Source: an uncultured Bacillota bacterium (GTDB lineage: Bacteria; Bacillota_I; Bacilli_A; RF39; UBA660). From it: a stretch of 64,000 nt of DNA. The position numbers and the translations under genes were made by a program. Positions within the stretch are counted from its first letter, which is position 1. Every line of letters starts with the position of its first letter. This document shows positions 24,758 to 33,819 of this stretch, piece after piece. The DNA lies in the NCBI GenBank assembly GCA_905205665.1, contig CAJLEF010000002.1:87666-151665 (forward strand), in the 5' to 3' direction. The notes beneath the pieces were generated by a model. The model saw only the letters and a list, made by a program, of their open reading frames with translations, was not told the origin of the DNA and did not search any database.

Positions 24758-27250
24758 TTATAATTTAAAATCGTCTAAATCAAAACTTACTTGAGTTGGT
24801 GATGGTTCTTCTTCTTTTTCACTTTCTAAAGGAATTTCTTTTGGTTGTTCTAATTCCACTTTTAAAAGGGTCATTAAAACTTTTTTCTTTGATACTAAAG
24901 AACCTGTACTATTAATATCCATGATGGGAATTTCTGTATTTTTTACATTTCCTTGAATATCTTCTCCAATGATGGTAATCTCTGATTTTGCGGTTGTTTT
25001 CAAAACAGATACAATTTCATAATTGACACTTTTTACTTTTTTAAGTAAAGTAGCTCCTCTTTTAGCTCTACCCGTTAATACTAAATCTGAAACTTTAATA
25101 CGTTTCATCGTATTTTGATTTGTAAGAAGCGTTAAGTATTCTTCTTCATTTAAGGAAATGGTATCCATGACCTCGTCATCTTTTAAAATAATACCTTTGA
25201 CTCCGATACCTCTTGTACCAACTAAAGGAATTTCTAAACGGTCAAAATAGCAATAATAACCATTCTTAGTTACCATCAAAACATTTTTATCAGCTAAGAT
25301 AGATGTAACAACTTCATCGTTTTCTTTTAATTTCATCGCTCCAATGGCTTTAGATGTTCGACTTACTTCGAAATCTTTCATCTTCGTTCTTTTAATCATT
25401 CCCATCTTTGTCACAGAGATAACTTCGCCATCACTTTGGTAAATCATAGCCGAAACTACTTTTTCTTCAGGGCTTAAACTTACCACATTGTTAATGTGTT
25501 TGCCTAAATCTTTCCACTTTGCTTCAGGTATTTTATGAACAGGCATGAAAATATAATTGCCTAAGTTCGTAAAGAATAACAAATTATCTTGAGTTGTGAC
25601 ATCAAATAAATGGGTCATATAATCTCCTGGTTTTAAAGTCGTTTCTTCTTTTCTCGCAGCATAGGCTTTGGCACTCATTTTTTTGACGTATCCTTCATGT
25701 GTTACCATAACAACAACATTTTCTTTAGGAATCATACTCTTCATATCAATTTTAAGTTCGGTAACATCAGCTTTTATCTCGGTTCTTCTTTCATCGCCGT
25801 ATTCTTTTTTGATAACTTTAAGTTCTTGTTTCATAACATGTTTTAAAGCTTCTTCATTATTTAAAATTTGTTCCCAAACATACATATCTTTTTCTAATTT
25901 AGCCATTTCATTTTGAATATCCACAATATCGGTATTGGTTAAACGATAAAGTTGTAAAGTAACGATAGCTTCCGCTTGTTCCATAGTAAAAGCATATTCT
26001 TTGACTAAGTTTTCTTTCGCATCGGCTTTATTTTTACTTTTTCTAATCGTCCCAATAACTTCATCTAATATACTAATGGCTTTCATTAAGCCTTCTAAAA
26101 TATGAAAGCGAAGACGGGCGGCATCTAAATCAAATTTAGTTCTTCTTGTAATAACACTCTTTTGATGAGCAATAAAAGCGTCTAAGATTTCTAAGATACC
26201 GACAAGACGTGGTCTTCTATTTACAATTGCCACCATGTTAAAGTTGTAGTTAATTTGTAAATCTGTATTTTTTAAAAGATAATTTAAAATAAGCTCGGCA
26301 TTGGCACCTTGTTTTAAATCAATCACAATTCTTGCCATATGTTCATGGTCTGATTCATCAATAACATCATTGATACCTTCAATTTTTTTATCAATTTTAA
26401 TATCCATGATTTTCTTTATAAGTTGTTCTTTAATCACATCATAAGGAATCGAATGAACAATAATTTGTTTTTTTCCTTTTTCTTCAACGATTTCGGTTTT
26501 AGCTTTTAAAATAACTTTCCCTTTACCTGTTTTATAGGCTTCTACTAAGCCTTCTTTGCCTTCTATTACTCCAGCAGTTGGAAAATCTGGACCTGGCATA
26601 ATATTCATAATCGTTTCTAAAGTACAATTAGGAGATTCAATACGTTTAATCGTCGCATCAATGACTTCACTTAAATTATGAGTGGGAATATTAGTCGCAT
26701 AACCCGCGGAAATACCAGTAGAACCATTTACCAAAAGATTAGGAAAATAAGCAGGTAAAACGGTTGGTTCTAACTCGGTATCATCAAAGTTATAAGTCAT
26801 TTCCACGGTATTTTTCTTAATACCTTCTAGCATGACTTCCGCAAATTTAGAAAGTCTTGCCTCGGTGTAACGCATCGCGGCGGCACCATCACCATCAATC
26901 GAACCATTATTACCATGAATATCAATTAAAGTTTCTCGCATTTTCCAATTTTGACTCATTCTAATTAATGCATCATAAATAGATGAATCACCATGTGGAT
27001 GGAAATTACCCATAATATCTCCGACTGCTTTGGCACTCTTACGATATGGTTTATTATGGGTAAAGCCTGAAATATACATAGCATATAAAATACGCCGTTG
27101 GACTGGTTTTAAACCATCACGTACATCTGGTAAAGCTCTTTCTTGGATGATTTCTTTTGCATAACGACCAAAGCCTGTTTCCATGATTTCTTCTAGGCTA
27201 TATTCATATATTTTTTCAATAATTGTTTTTTCTTCTGTTTTCTTTGACAT
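24758..27250 (-). CDS. parC: DNA topoisomerase IV subunit A
   Basis: 830 residues. Decatenates daughter chromosomes; breakage-reunion subunit. GLKPVQRRILYAMYISGFTH near residue 43, the quinolone-pocket region HPHGDSSIYDAL, catalytic Tyr in AMRYTEARLSKFAEV, and C-terminal beta-pinwheel blades with repeated IKR/MKR-type motifs (GMIKRTKMKDF, NTMKRIKVSDL). Downstream of parE with nine bases between, the usual order. ParC rather than GyrA is inferred from adjacency to parE and from the absence of a clear GyrA-box (QRRGGKG). Confidence 0.92.
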   Translation of the reverse strand: MSKKTEEKTIIEKIYEYSLEEIMETGFGRYAKEIIQERALPDVRDGLKPVQRRILYAMYISGFTHNKPYRKSAKAVGDIMGNFHPHGDSSIYDALIRMSQNWKMRETLIDIHGNNGSIDGDGAAAMRYTEARLSKFAEVMLEGIKKNTVEMTYNFDDTELEPTVLPAYFPNLLVNGSTGISAGYATNIPTHNLSEVIDATIKRIESPNCTLETIMNIMPGPDFPTAGVIEGKEGLVEAYKTGKGKVILKAKTEIVEEKGKKQIIVHSIPYDVIKEQLIKKIMDIKIDKKIEGINDVIDESDHEHMARIVIDLKQGANAELILNYLLKNTDLQINYNFNMVAIVNRRPRLVGILEILDAFIAHQKSVITRRTKFDLDAARLRFHILEGLMKAISILDEVIGTIRKSKNKADAKENLVKEYAFTMEQAEAIVTLQLYRLTNTDIVDIQNEMAKLEKDMYVWEQILNNEEALKHVMKQELKVIKKEYGDERRTEIKADVTELKIDMKSMIPKENVVVMVTHEGYVKKMSAKAYAARKEETTLKPGDYMTHLFDVTTQDNLLFFTNLGNYIFMPVHKIPEAKWKDLGKHINNVVSLSPEEKVVSAMIYQSDGEVISVTKMGMIKRTKMKDFEVSRTSKAIGAMKLKENDEVVTSILADKNVLMVTKNGYYCYFDRLEIPLVGTRGIGVKGIILKDDEVMDTISLNEEEYLTLLTNQNTMKRIKVSDLVLTGRAKRGATLLKKVKSVNYEIVSVLKTTAKSEITIIGEDIQGNVKNTEIPIMDINSTGSLVSKKKVLMTLLKVELEQPKEIPLESEKEEEPSPTQVSFDLDDFKL

Positions 27251-27258
27251 CTTTTCAC

Positions 27259-29160
27259 CTACTTTCTAAAGTCATCTTCTAAGGTAAAGTCGACATTTTC
27301 ATTAATCCATTCTTTTCTTGGCATTACTTCATCACCCATTAAAACATGGATTCTTTTTTCCGCAATTGCCGCATCGGTTAAAGTCACTCTTAAAAGTCTT
27401 CTATTATGTGGGTCCATCGTTGTTTCATAAAGTTCACTCGCATCCATTTCACCAAGACCTTTAAATCTTTGAATTTTATAATTGCCTTTTAAAGTCTTTT
27501 TCCTTTCTTCCAATTCTTCATCAGTGGCAATATATTCTTTACCCTTACCTGTTTCAATTGAGTATAAAGGAGGTGTCGCGATATAAAGCATACCTTGTTC
27601 AATTAAAGGACGCATAAAACGGTAAAAGAAAGTGATTAATAAAATTTGGATATGTGAGCCATCGACATCGGCATCGGTCATGATAATGATTTTGCCATAA
27701 TTACTTTCTTTATAATCAAAGTCAGCCCCAAGACCTGCACCAATCGCATACTCAAGTTGTCTTAATTCAGCATTTCCCTCAATGTCTTTACTACTTGCTT
27801 TTTCACAGTTTAATACTTTACCACGAAGAGGCAAAATGGCTTGGGTTTCGCGGTTACGATGCGATTTAGCAGAACCACCGGCACTATCTCCTTCGACCAA
27901 GAAAAGTTCATTTTTCATAAAGTTTTTACCCGTTGCTTTGGCAAGTTTCTCACTAAGAACTCTTTCTTTATTACTCTTCGTCGTTCCTTTACGAACACTC
28001 TCACGAGCTTTACGAGCGGCTTCACGAGCCATTTTACTTTTTTGAGCTTTTTCTAAAATACTTAAAGCGGTATCTTTATTTTCTTCTAAAAAGAATTTTA
28101 AACTTTCATAGGTAACGCCTTCGACAGCACTTCTCGCTTCTGGGGTACCTAGTTTTCCTTTTGTTTGACCTTCAAATTGTAAAAGCTCTTCAGGAATTTT
28201 AACTGAAATAACCGCGGTCAAACCTTCTCTTACATCACTACCATCTAAAGAAACGTCTTTACCTTTTAAAACATTATTATTTTTAACATAATCATTAAAG
28301 GCTTTCGTAATACCTGTTTTAAACCCGACTTCATGCGTACCACCGTCACTCGTTTTAACGTTGTTAACAAACGATAAAATTTGTTCATTATAAGAATCGG
28401 TATATTGCATAGCAATATCAACTTCAATCTTACTTTTAACATTATCAAAATGAATGACTTTACTTAAAGGAGCCTTATTTTCATTGATGTATTCCACGAA
28501 TGAAATAATCCCGTTTTCATAATGGTATTTGTTACTTAAATTATCTTCTTCATCAATAATTTCAATGGTTACATTGGAAAGTAAAAAAGCACTTTCTTGC
28601 ATTCTTTCACAAATGGTCGTAAAAGAAAAATTACAATTTTTAAATATTTCTTTATCGGGTAAGAAAGTAACAGTTGTTCCTGTTTTTTTTGTTTCCCCAA
28701 TTTGATGCAAAGGAGTTTTAACATGTCCACCCTTTTCAAATTCAATTTGGCTAATTTTTCCTTCTCGACAAATAGTGACTTCCATGTAAGTAGATAAAGC
28801 ATTTACAACAGAACCACCAACTCCGTGAAGTCCTCCGGATACTTTATAACCGGCATTTTCAAATTTACCACCGGCATGTAAAACCGTATAAATAACTTCC
28901 GGCGTACTTTTACCACTTTCATGCATACCAATAGGTACACCACGACCATTATCAGAAACGGTGATAGAACCGTCTTTGTGCATCACAATTTTAATGGTAT
29001 CGCCATAACCATTAATAATTTCATCAATGGAGTTATCGACAATTTCCCAAACTAAATGGTGCATACCTCTTTTATCTGTTGAACCAATATACATACCTGG
29101 TCTTTTTCTGACGGCCTCAAGTCCCTCTAAAATTTTAATAGAATGTTCATCATATGCCAT
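27259..29160 (-). CDS. parE: DNA topoisomerase IV subunit B
   Basis: 633 residues. GHKL ATPase subunit: EGLEAVRKRPGMYIGSTDKR at the N-terminus, DNSIDEIINGYG, DNGRGVPIGMH, GGLHGVGGSVVNALS, then TOPRIM with LFLVEGDSAGGSAKSHRNRE and MTDADVDGSHI, and the end region KGLGEMDASELYETTMDPHN. ATG 29160 has AGAGAGGTGAT upstream. First gene of the parE-parC unit. Confidence 0.94.
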   Translation of the reverse strand: MAYDEHSIKILEGLEAVRKRPGMYIGSTDKRGMHHLVWEIVDNSIDEIINGYGDTIKIVMHKDGSITVSDNGRGVPIGMHESGKSTPEVIYTVLHAGGKFENAGYKVSGGLHGVGGSVVNALSTYMEVTICREGKISQIEFEKGGHVKTPLHQIGETKKTGTTVTFLPDKEIFKNCNFSFTTICERMQESAFLLSNVTIEIIDEEDNLSNKYHYENGIISFVEYINENKAPLSKVIHFDNVKSKIEVDIAMQYTDSYNEQILSFVNNVKTSDGGTHEVGFKTGITKAFNDYVKNNNVLKGKDVSLDGSDVREGLTAVISVKIPEELLQFEGQTKGKLGTPEARSAVEGVTYESLKFFLEENKDTALSILEKAQKSKMAREAARKARESVRKGTTKSNKERVLSEKLAKATGKNFMKNELFLVEGDSAGGSAKSHRNRETQAILPLRGKVLNCEKASSKDIEGNAELRQLEYAIGAGLGADFDYKESNYGKIIIMTDADVDGSHIQILLITFFYRFMRPLIEQGMLYIATPPLYSIETGKGKEYIATDEELEERKKTLKGNYKIQRFKGLGEMDASELYETTMDPHNRRLLRVTLTDAAIAEKRIHVLMGDEVMPRKEWINENVDFTLEDDFRK

Positions 29161-29194
29161 ATTATCACCTCTCTAAAGTTTCTAAACCTAGTCC

Positions 29195-29224
29195 AGTATA
29201 TCATTAAAGCGCCCTTTTTTTCAA
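29195..29224 (-). promoter_or_regulatory. Promoter of parE-parC
   Basis: Minus strand TTGAAA (29224-29219), 18-base spacer, TATACT (29200-29195). Confidence 0.6.
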
Positions 29225-29243
29225 GGAAGAAGCGCATTTTCTT

Positions 29244-29279
29244 AAAAAGAAAAACTACAGACAAACCGTTTATCTGTAG
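29244..29279 (-). terminator. Terminator of the NrnA-like gene
   Basis: Minus strand CTACAGA (29279-29273) pairs with TCTGTAG (29261-29255), then TTTTTCTTTTT. Confidence 0.85.
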
Positions 29280-29287
29280 AATTTAAC

Positions 29288-30262
29288 TTAATCTATTTTT
29301 AAAGTTTCTTTTTTATAAGTTTGACAAACTTCGTCTAAATCTTTTAATAAATTATCAATGTCTTCTTTACTTTTCGTTCGAACACCAGAAGCCATTTTAT
29401 GACCTCCTCCATGATAACGAGCCGCGATTTCATTGATAACAGGTCCTTTACTACGAATATTTACTTTGTATATTTCTTGCTTTTCATCATAAGTAACAAA
29501 CGTCCAAACATAAATATCCTTAATAAAATTAAAATCGTTAATCATATTAGAGGCTGTCGAAGAATCAACACCATACTTTTTAACATCTTCCGCTGAAATA
29601 TTTAAGTAACCAAACCCATTTTCAGTCACAATCATATTAGAAGATAGAAAACCTCTAAACCTAACTTCTTCTAAAGGTCTTTCATATAATTTTTCATAAC
29701 ATTTAGTAAAGTCAAGATGCGTTCTTTTTAAAAGTTTTGTGACAATATCAAAGGTATCTATGGAAGTATAAGAAAGTAAGAAACGGTCACTATCTGAAAC
29801 AATACCTAAAAATAAATTTTCAGCCACCTTAGAAGATATCTCATAATTACTCGTTAATAAAAGTTCGGCAATCATTTGACAAGTACTTGAAGCTTTATCA
29901 TTTACCCATTCCAAGCCATGAAAATCTTCCTCAAAAGGATGATGATCAATTTTAATCACTTCTTTATATTTGAAGTTTTCAATCCCATCGACACGGTAGA
30001 AGTTTGGAACATCTAAAGTAATTAATAAAGCGTTTGTAAGTTTCGATGTATCTACTCTGTCTAAAAGACCATATTTTTTAAATTTTGAAACACCTGCACC
30101 TACTGCATAAACATGTTTTTTAGGATATTTTTCTAAAATGGCATCCCGCATGGCTATTTGACTACAAATAGCGTCTGGGTCAGGTCCAATATGACGAGCA
30201 AGAACAATCGTGTCGTATTGTTTTATTTTTTTTAGTATTTTTTTCATGATGTTTGTATTCAT
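29288..30262 (-). CDS. nrnA: DHH-family phosphoesterase, NrnA-like
   Basis: 324 residues. Degrades short oligoribonucleotides and dephosphorylates pAp in Bacillus. DHH motif in VIKIDHHPFEED, first metal motif RHIGPDPDAICSQ, a later SDSDRFLLSYT, and the DHHA1 glycine motif GGGHKMASGVR at the C-terminus. Start ATG 30262 with GGGGGAACCAG upstream. Sits 24 bases after ackA and shares its transcript. The alternative is a c-di-AMP/pApA phosphodiesterase of the same fold. Confidence 0.88.
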   Translation of the reverse strand: MNTNIMKKILKKIKQYDTIVLARHIGPDPDAICSQIAMRDAILEKYPKKHVYAVGAGVSKFKKYGLLDRVDTSKLTNALLITLDVPNFYRVDGIENFKYKEVIKIDHHPFEEDFHGLEWVNDKASSTCQMIAELLLTSNYEISSKVAENLFLGIVSDSDRFLLSYTSIDTFDIVTKLLKRTHLDFTKCYEKLYERPLEEVRFRGFLSSNMIVTENGFGYLNISAEDVKKYGVDSSTASNMINDFNFIKDIYVWTFVTYDEKQEIYKVNIRSKGPVINEIAARYHGGGHKMASGVRTKSKEDIDNLLKDLDEVCQTYKKETLKID

Positions 30263-30286
30263 CTGGTTCCCCCGCTTCTACTTTTA

Positions 30287-31489
30287 TTATTTATTTTCTT
30301 TCGCGTATGAAAAAGCATCACGAGCAATCATTACTTCTTCATCAGTTGGTACAACGTATACATCAATGGTAGAATCATCGGTAGTAATTTTACCTTCATG
30401 AATATCATGGTAACTTGCAATTTGTTCATTAAATTCATAATTACATTTAACACCCATGAATTTTAATTTATTTAAAATTTCTTTACGTTCATAAGCCCCA
30501 TTTTCACCAACACCTGCCGTTAAAATAATGGCATCGCATCCTTCAAGTTCAAAATAGTATTTAGCAATATAATCTACAATTCTTCTTGTAAACATATCCA
30601 TTACTTTTAAGGCTGTTGGATCATTTTGTTTACATCCATCATAAATATCACGCATATCACTATAACCATTAGATAAAGCATAAACGCCGCTTTCTTTATT
30701 TAAAACATGATTAATTTCTTCGGTACTTAAGCCTGTTTTTTCCATAATATAAGGAATAATTGTGGCATCGATATCCCCACAGCGTGTTCCCATGATAAGA
30801 CCCGCATTAGGCGTAAATCCCATAGAAGTATTAACACATTTACCATTTTTAGTAGCCGTAATACTTGCCCCAGAACCAATGTGACAAATAATAAGTTTTA
30901 AATCATCACGTCCTAATTTTTGAGCCATATATTCTGCAATATAACGATGGCTTGTACCATGAGCCCCATATTTTCTAACTCCATATTTTTGGTACCATTC
31001 CATTGGAAGAGCATATAAATAATTTTCTTCTTTCATGGTTTGATGAAAAGCAGTATCAAAAACAACAACTTCTGTCGCATTTGGAACTACTTCTTTTGCA
31101 GCTTTAATACCTAAAACAGCTGCAGGATTATGTAAAGGAGCAAGAGAACTTAAAGAAGCAATATCTTCGATAACTTCATCAGTAGCTACGACACTCTTAT
31201 TATAATGATCAGCTCCTTGAACAACCCGGTGGCCAATTCCTTCAATTTCATCTAAACTTAAAACTATTTTATGACTTAATAATTCTTCAATAAGTAAGGA
31301 AAAAGCATCGGTATGACTTTTTAATTCGACTTCTTTTTTTTCTTTCATACCGTTATACTTGATAGTATAAAAACTTCCAGAAATACCTATTCTTTCAAAG
31401 TATCCACTCATCAAAACCTTTTCTTCTGGCATCTCAAAAGCTGTAAACTTTAATGAAGATGAACCAGCATTTACTGATAATATTTTCAT
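30287..31489 (-). CDS. ackA: Acetate kinase
   Basis: 400 residues, standard length. Converts acetyl phosphate and ADP to acetate and ATP. N-terminal MKILSVNAGSSSLKF, active-site VFDTAFHQTM, GAHGTSHRY, ICHIGSGASITA, MGTRCGDIDATI and ILTAGVGENG are all present. No phosphotransacetylase is seen nearby. Suggests mixed-acid style fermentation with substrate-level phosphorylation. Confidence 0.96.
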   Translation of the reverse strand: MKILSVNAGSSSLKFTAFEMPEEKVLMSGYFERIGISGSFYTIKYNGMKEKKEVELKSHTDAFSLLIEELLSHKIVLSLDEIEGIGHRVVQGADHYNKSVVATDEVIEDIASLSSLAPLHNPAAVLGIKAAKEVVPNATEVVVFDTAFHQTMKEENYLYALPMEWYQKYGVRKYGAHGTSHRYIAEYMAQKLGRDDLKLIICHIGSGASITATKNGKCVNTSMGFTPNAGLIMGTRCGDIDATIIPYIMEKTGLSTEEINHVLNKESGVYALSNGYSDMRDIYDGCKQNDPTALKVMDMFTRRIVDYIAKYYFELEGCDAIILTAGVGENGAYERKEILNKLKFMGVKCNYEFNEQIASYHDIHEGKITTDDSTIDVYVVPTDEEVMIARDAFSYAKENK

Positions 31490-31540
31490 AATTTTTCAAC
31501 TCCTATATATAATATATCAGAAAACAGGCATTTTTACCAT

Positions 31541-31564
31541 TAAAAAAAGAGAAAAACTCTCTTT
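31541..31564 (-). terminator. Terminator of the 31563-31706 small gene
   Basis: Minus strand AAAGAGA pairs with TCTCTTT, loop of five, then TTTTTTT; begins at the stop codon. Confidence 0.75.
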
Positions 31565-31706
31565 ATAAACAAGTTGGCCCTGTGCCAACATTTCGAGTTA
31601 GTTTTGCTCTATCTTCAAAAATCATTGTAAAGTCATCATAAGAATTTAATAAAGTTTCTTTATCTAACTTACTTTTACTTGTTTCCCAAATATCTATCTT
31701 TTTCAT
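31563..31706 (-). CDS. 47-residue peptide with C-terminal GTGPTCL tail
   Basis: A compact reading frame with its own ribosome site (AGGTGATCTT before ATG 31706) and its own terminator, so it is probably a real gene. The product starts MKKIDIWETSKSKLDKETLL, has an acidic middle, and ends KLTRNVGTGPTCL with a single Cys next to the C-terminus. No family recognised. The polar leader with short Gly/Thr/Cys tail is reminiscent of modified-peptide precursors, but no modifying enzyme lies nearby, so that is only a possibility. Confidence 0.6.
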   Translation of the reverse strand: MKKIDIWETSKSKLDKETLLNSYDDFTMIFEDRAKLTRNVGTGPTCL

Positions 31707-31771
31707 AAGATCACCTAACTTTATTATGTATAAAATATTCTTTTCTATACATTTTAATAAGGGTGAAATAA

Positions 31772-31915
31772 ATGAATTATTTTAATCAAGAAATCAAATG
31801 TACTGTTTCTAATTGCAAGTATTTTAACGCTGGAAAGCAAAGATGCATTCTAGGCTCTATTTTAATAGGTCAAGATAACTTTAAAACCACTTGTGAAAGT
31901 TTCGAAGAAAAATAA
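31772..31915 (+). CDS. DUF1540-type small four-cysteine protein
   Basis: 47 residues starting MNYFNQEIKCTVSNCKYF. Four Cys (10, 15, 25, 41) in the spacing C-x4-C-x9-C-x15-C with CESF at the end match the DUF1540 family, thought to bind a metal. Function unknown. GGGTGAAATAA lies before ATG 31772. Divergent from the 31706 peptide and convergent with the glycosyltransferase. Confidence 0.8.
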   Translation: MNYFNQEIKCTVSNCKYFNAGKQRCILGSILIGQDNFKTTCESFEEK

Positions 31916-31921
31916 AGAGCT

Positions 31922-33085
31922 CTATTCTTTATTTTTTTCATGTTTAATTTCTTCCCAACCTAAGCTCGGATGAATTAAACACCTTAAAAAAGCATGCAAA
32001 TAAGAAAACATAAATATTGGATGATAAAATAACACTTGAAAATATAATTTTTTACTTAATTTTGTTTCTTTTTGAAATAAATATAAATAATAAATTGTAC
32101 AAAGAAAAAAAATAAAGTAAAATAAAAGAGGAAGAAAAATAATACTTTTAAAACCAGTTAAATACATTACCCAGAAAACAAGACCAAAAAGATAACACAA
32201 ATAAGGAATAATTCCTAAATACATTTGCATAATTGCTCCTTTATTAGAAGGATTTTCTTTTAATTTAGCTTTTAATAATTTGTGATAATAAAAATAATTT
32301 TGAAAATAGCCTTTTATCCAACGACTTCTTTGTTTAATACTTTTTTGATAATCTTCTGGTTGTTCATCATAAAATTTAGCCTTTTCATTATAATGAACGG
32401 AAATATTTTCTAAAGTGTAATATAAAGAACTTTCATAATCTTCTGTCAAAGAATGAAAAGGAAATGTTTGCCATTTTTGAATATATTCTCCACTGATATA
32501 ATAGCCTGTTCCTGATAAAATCTTAGCTCCTTTTTGGTTACGAAAACTATTTATAAAAGTAAAGGTAAGCCCAGCACAGATAGGAAAATAACTTTTCTTA
32601 TTTTTTAAAGCTCGGTAACCTGTAGAAATATCATAACCTTCACAATAATCTTCAATCATATATTTTAAATAATCTTTATCTAAGATGTTATCGGCATCAA
32701 AAATAAAATACATATCATATATTTTGTTTTGATGGCACAAATACTCAACTATTTCTTGTAAAGCATATCCTTTAGTTTTTAACTCTAGGTTTTGCCTTAC
32801 AAAATAGTTCATGTGATGTTTTTTGGTAATCGCAACCGTTTTATCTTGTTCATCTTCCACGATGACATAGACATCTTTCAAGATAGAAGATGACTGATTT
32901 TCAATAGAGATAAGAAGACTTTCAATAACTTTAGATTCATTACGAGCTGGTATTAAGATGGCTATCCTTTCAGGCGCTTTCCTTACTTTTTTCTTTAAAG
33001 GTTCATCTTTCTTTAAAAGGATACTAACCGAAGTAGAAAGAAATAAGCCTAATAAAAAAAAGGCCAAAGAAACCCAAGCGGTCAT
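31922..33085 (-). CDS. Membrane-bound family 2 glycosyltransferase
   Basis: 387 residues. N-terminal membrane segment, a GT-A catalytic domain (IAILIPARNESKVIESLLIS, FDADN as the DxD, SLTEDYESSL and QRSRW, the processive-enzyme motif near residue 273), then three or four C-terminal membrane segments. This is the layout of hyaluronan/cellulose-type synthases and related polysaccharide glycosyltransferases. Product not predictable. Overlaps the CmpB-like gene by four bases. Confidence 0.85.
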   Translation of the reverse strand: MTAWVSLAFFLLGLFLSTSVSILLKKDEPLKKKVRKAPERIAILIPARNESKVIESLLISIENQSSSILKDVYVIVEDEQDKTVAITKKHHMNYFVRQNLELKTKGYALQEIVEYLCHQNKIYDMYFIFDADNILDKDYLKYMIEDYCEGYDISTGYRALKNKKSYFPICAGLTFTFINSFRNQKGAKILSGTGYYISGEYIQKWQTFPFHSLTEDYESSLYYTLENISVHYNEKAKFYDEQPEDYQKSIKQRSRWIKGYFQNYFYYHKLLKAKLKENPSNKGAIMQMYLGIIPYLCYLFGLVFWVMYLTGFKSIIFLPLLFYFIFFLCTIYYLYLFQKETKLSKKLYFQVLFYHPIFMFSYLHAFLRCLIHPSLGWEEIKHEKNKE

Positions 33086-33762
33086 TTTTGCACCTCAATA
33101 ATTACCATATTTGTATAGCTTTCCTTTAGTTTTTCATCTGGATAATAAGTATCAAAAAATCTACCTACAAAACTTATAGGTTGTATCCCATTATGTCTTA
33201 AAGTTTGTCTTATAAGAGCCCCCCATGACACGGTAAAATCAGCTATTAAAATAACTAATAATGTTTTGGTAAGAATCGTCCCAAATTTAATAGGAAAAGA
33301 CTCAACAATGTTAGATATTAAAGGATAAACTACTTTAACAAGTAAAAGAGCAAGTAATCCCCAAACAAAAGCATAAGGAATGGTTGTTCGCCCATTAATG
33401 TTTAAAAATTCATTCGTATAATCCCAACTAACAGTTCCTAAAAAAGTTTCTTGTAAAAAGGAAATTAAGTACTCAAAACCTCCTCCAAGTAAAGCCCCAT
33501 AAAAAATTGTTTGATAATCTGGTCTTTTTTTTCGGCCTAAAATTGCTATCATTAAAACGGCGCCCATACCGTAAATAGGACTAATAGGTCCATATATAAC
33601 ACCTCTTCTTAGTTGCCAAACAAGTTCATGATGATAGTGAAAATGTATAACTAAATTTAAGATTTCTTCATAATAAGCACCAAAAACACAACCTACTAAA
33701 AAGATCCAAAACATTTTGTAAAAACACATTCCACTGGCAAATTTTTGTTCATCTTTAGCCAT
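33082..33762 (-). CDS. CmpB-like (putative type IV ABC transporter) membrane protein
   Basis: 226 residues, about six membrane segments. Signature stretches GVIYGPISPIYGMGAVLM and VSWDYTNEFLNINGRTTIPY match the PF06541 family. Members are labelled putative ABC transporter permeases, but no ATPase gene is near and the role is unproven. Co-transcribed with the glycosyltransferase through a four-base overlap, so an involvement in exported polysaccharide is a reasonable inference. Confidence 0.82.
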   Translation of the reverse strand: MAKDEQKFASGMCFYKMFWIFLVGCVFGAYYEEILNLVIHFHYHHELVWQLRRGVIYGPISPIYGMGAVLMIAILGRKKRPDYQTIFYGALLGGGFEYLISFLQETFLGTVSWDYTNEFLNINGRTTIPYAFVWGLLALLLVKVVYPLISNIVESFPIKFGTILTKTLLVILIADFTVSWGALIRQTLRHNGIQPISFVGRFFDTYYPDEKLKESYTNMVIIEVQK

Positions 33763-33785
33763 AATAATACCTCAAATCTGCATTT

Positions 33786-33814
33786 ATTTTATCATGAATT
33801 TAGAGGATTGTAAA
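33786..33814 (-). promoter_or_regulatory. Promoter of the CmpB-like gene and glycosyltransferase
   Basis: Minus strand TTTACA (33814-33809), 17-base spacer, TAAAAT (33791-33786). Confidence 0.55.
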
Positions 33815-33819
33815 TTTTT

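Noticed and set aside
31490..31921. Possible RNA gene or tRNA in the gap after ackA
   Set aside because: No cloverleaf or CCA end; the region is explained by two small genes and a terminator.
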